A stretch of DNA of 64,000 nucleotides from NCBI RefSeq assembly GCF_024137025.1, contig NZ_JAMYJR010000002.1:1-64000 (forward strand), given 5' to 3'. Positions 62,547 through 64,000 of this stretch are shown in pieces. Position numbers and translations under genes: made by a program. Position 1 is the first letter of the stretch. Every line of letters begins with the position of its first letter. Under the pieces are notes generated by a model that did not search any database, had not been told where the DNA came from, and saw only the letters and a program-made list of their open reading frames with translations. The stretch comes from Paractinoplanes aksuensis (GTDB taxonomy: Bacteria; Actinomycetota; Actinomycetes; Mycobacteriales; Micromonosporaceae).

Positions 62547-63079
62547 GACAATGCCTCCCGCATCACGCTGCGAGCGCGGCGCGCCCGGCTCTTGACGGTT
62601 CCCTCGGGCAGGCCGAGGAGGATCGAGGTTTCCCGTACGGTGAGTCCGTCCAGCACCATCGCGTGCAGGACCTCGCGCAGCTCGGGGGCGAGCCGCGACA
62701 GCGCGACACCGACCTCGTCGCCGATCGAGCCCGCGAGCGCCTCGTCCTCGGCGGCGGGCGTGCTGCGTACGGGAAGCTCCTCGGACGGGGTTTCGCGGTG
62801 CCGGGCCCGTTTGCGCATGGCGTCGACGAGCCGGTGGGACGCGATGGTCCAGAGCCAGCCGGCCCCGCTGCCGTCGGCGGTGAACGTGCCGGCCGCCCGC
62901 CACACGGAGAGATACGTGTCCTGCAGGATCTCGGCCACCATGCCGTCGTCCGAGCAGCGGCGCCGCAGGCGGACGGCCAGCCACGGCGAGGTTCGCCGGT
63001 ACAGCTCGTCGAACGCGGCCCGATCGGCCCGCGCGACGCGCCGCAGCAGCTGCTCGTCGTCCAGCTCGGTCACTTTCAT
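62543..63079 (-). CDS. ECF RNA polymerase sigma factor
   Basis: The 178-residue sigma factor has region 2 (AFDELYRRTSPWLAVRLRRRC, VAEILQDTYLSVWRAA) and region 4 (LAPELREVLHAMVLDGLTV, TSILLGLPEGTVKSRARRARS). It is the first gene of the operon 58983-63079 and is coupled to its anti-sigma factor by a 4-base overlap. A CRP-like palindrome lies 45 bp upstream of the ATG. Confidence 0.95.
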   Translation of the reverse strand: MKVTELDDEQLLRRVARADRAAFDELYRRTSPWLAVRLRRRCSDDGMVAEILQDTYLSVWRAAGTFTADGSGAGWLWTIASHRLVDAMRKRARHRETPSEELPVRSTPAAEDEALAGSIGDEVGVALSRLAPELREVLHAMVLDGLTVRETSILLGLPEGTVKSRARRARSVMREALS

Positions 63080-63123
63080 ATCCAGACAGACGACGGCGCC
63101 ACCCGCGACGGATCATCCTCGCG

Positions 63124-63139
63124 AGTGACGCCGGTCACA
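63124..63139. promoter_or_regulatory. CRP-like site AGTGA-N6-TCACA
   Basis: AGTGACGCCGGTCACA matches the CRP/FNR-type pattern GTGA-N6-TCAC. It lies 45 bp upstream of the sigma factor ATG and just beyond the stop of the monooxygenase gene. A cAMP-receptor or redox-type regulator could act here; this is pattern evidence only. Confidence 0.45.
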
Positions 63140-63144
63140 TCTGG

Positions 63145-64000
63145 TCAGGACGTGTGGTGCGACTCCTGGAGCCGGTAGACAGGGGTCGGCAGACCTTCGT
63201 ACCGGGCCTTCAGTTGCAGGGCCAGATAGAGCGAGTAGTGCCGCGACTGGTGCAGGTTGCCGCCGTGGAACCAGAGGTTCTCCTGCTGCGTGGGCTTCCA
63301 CATGTTGCGCTGCTCGCCCTCCCACGGGCCCGGGTCCTTCGGCGTGTCCGAGCCCAGGCCCCACACCTTGCCCACCTTCTCGGCCGTCGGGGCATCGACC
63401 AGGTCGGCCACCCAGCCGTTCATCGAGCCGTAGCCGGTCGCGTAGACCACCAGGTCGGCCGGCAGCTCGGTGCCGTCCTCGAGCACGACGGCGTCCTCGG
63501 TCAGGTGGTCGACCTGGCCGTGCGCGAGCTTGACCCGGCCGTCGGCGACCAGGTCGGCCGCGCCCACGTCGATGTAGTAGCCGGAGCCGCGTCGCAGGTA
63601 CTTCATGAACAGCCCGGATCCGTCGGCGCCCCAGTCGTGCCGGAAGCCGGCCTTCTCGAGCCGGGCGTAGAACTCGGCGTCGCGCTCGGCCATCTGCTCG
63701 TACAGCGGGATCTGGAACTCGTGCATGATCCGGTACGGGATCGACGCGAAGATCATGTCGGCCTTGTCGGTGGTGACGCCGCCGGCCACCGCGCGCTCCG
63801 AATAGAGGTCGCCCAGCCCGATGTCCATGAGCGTCGCCGACTTCACGATGTGGGTCGACGAGCGCTGCACCATCGTCACGTCGGCGCCGTGCTCCCACAG
63901 CGCGCCGCTGATGTCGAAGGCCGAGTTGTTCGAGCCCACGACGACGACCCGCTTGCCCGCGTACGCCTCGGGGCCCGGATGCCCGCTGGAGTGCTGCTGG
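63145..64000 (-). CDS. Flavin-containing monooxygenase (partial, runs off the right edge)
   Basis: Only the C-terminal 285 codons are inside the window, with no stop up to base 64000. They include the NADP-binding Rossmann KRVVVVGSNNSAFDISGAL, the FAD-side DLVVYATGYGSMN and a C-terminal NLWFHGGNLHQSRHYSLYL. These are typical of FMO/Baeyer-Villiger-like monooxygenases of about 600 residues. It oxidises heteroatoms or ketones of small molecules; the substrate is unknown. The FAD-binding N-terminus lies outside the window. Confidence 0.88.
   Translation of the reverse strand, partial: QQHSSGHPGPEAYAGKRVVVVGSNNSAFDISGALWEHGADVTMVQRSSTHIVKSATLMDIGLGDLYSERAVAGGVTTDKADMIFASIPYRIMHEFQIPLYEQMAERDAEFYARLEKAGFRHDWGADGSGLFMKYLRRGSGYYIDVGAADLVADGRVKLAHGQVDHLTEDAVVLEDGTELPADLVVYATGYGSMNGWVADLVDAPTAEKVGKVWGLGSDTPKDPGPWEGEQRNMWKPTQQENLWFHGGNLHQSRHYSLYLALQLKARYEGLPTPVYRLQESHHTS

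Overview
The window is very GC-rich (roughly 70% or more by eye). It uses GTG starts and 4-base ATGA/GTGA gene overlaps freely, and it carries actinobacterial gene families: WXG100-like proteins, a DUF3152 secreted protein, a TIGR02569-like kinase-fold protein, CBM2 cellulases, and ECF sigma/anti-sigma pairs. It looks like chromosome of a filamentous actinobacterium, most likely Micromonosporaceae (Actinoplanes-like). That placement is an inference from gene content. No rRNA or tRNA gene, CRISPR array, origin or integrase was recognised.

Left part (1-21 kb): a G-rich 7-bp repeat at the edge, two decayed genes (a 5'-truncated flavoprotein and a frameshifted hypothetical), a DrrAB-type exporter, a Tat-exported cyclase-family protein, a PhoX-type pseudogene with an internal deletion, and a two-component system flanked by two small secreted proteins with a shared 11-bp-phased motif in both intergenic regions. 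Then come a WXG100-like cluster, a DSD1-type PLP enzyme, a GNAT protein, an S33 peptidase, an autoregulatory-looking HTH/membrane pair with a large nested dyad, an aldo/keto reductase with a TetR regulator, peptide deformylase, an AlkA-like glycosylase, a TIGR02569-like protein, and two blocks of degenerate tandem repeats.

Middle (21-37 kb): an Rv0794c-like flavoprotein reductase, a DUF3152 protein, an ABC-F ATPase preceded by a 12-codon leader peptide and alternative-looking hairpins (probable antibiotic-responsive attenuator), GNAT and hydrolase genes, a gene-poor lower-GC stretch with a repeat-containing ORF (27.0-28.7 kb), an alpha/beta hydrolase without its nucleophile serine, and a 1,656-residue kinase-AAA-GAF-GGDEF protein. 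A decayed IS1634-like element is inserted exactly at that gene's stop codon and duplicates TCTAGA so that the stop is kept.

Right part (37-64 kb): an ECF sigma factor translationally coupled to a CHASE-domain membrane protein, an ABC exporter followed by a GH95 fucosidase and a GH2 beta-galactosidase (glycan-use operon), a SIS-domain sugar isomerase, MarR regulators with perfect operators, a cellulase (CBM2-GH5-X2) behind CebR-type palindromes, a CBM2 protein with a metallopeptidase motif, a GGDEF protein, a MarR/NADP-reductase divergent pair, an S15 peptidase, and a five-gene sigma/anti-sigma/ABC operon. A flavin monooxygenase runs off the right edge. Recurring themes are degenerate minisatellites of different unit length in many intergenic regions, and several freshly decayed genes.
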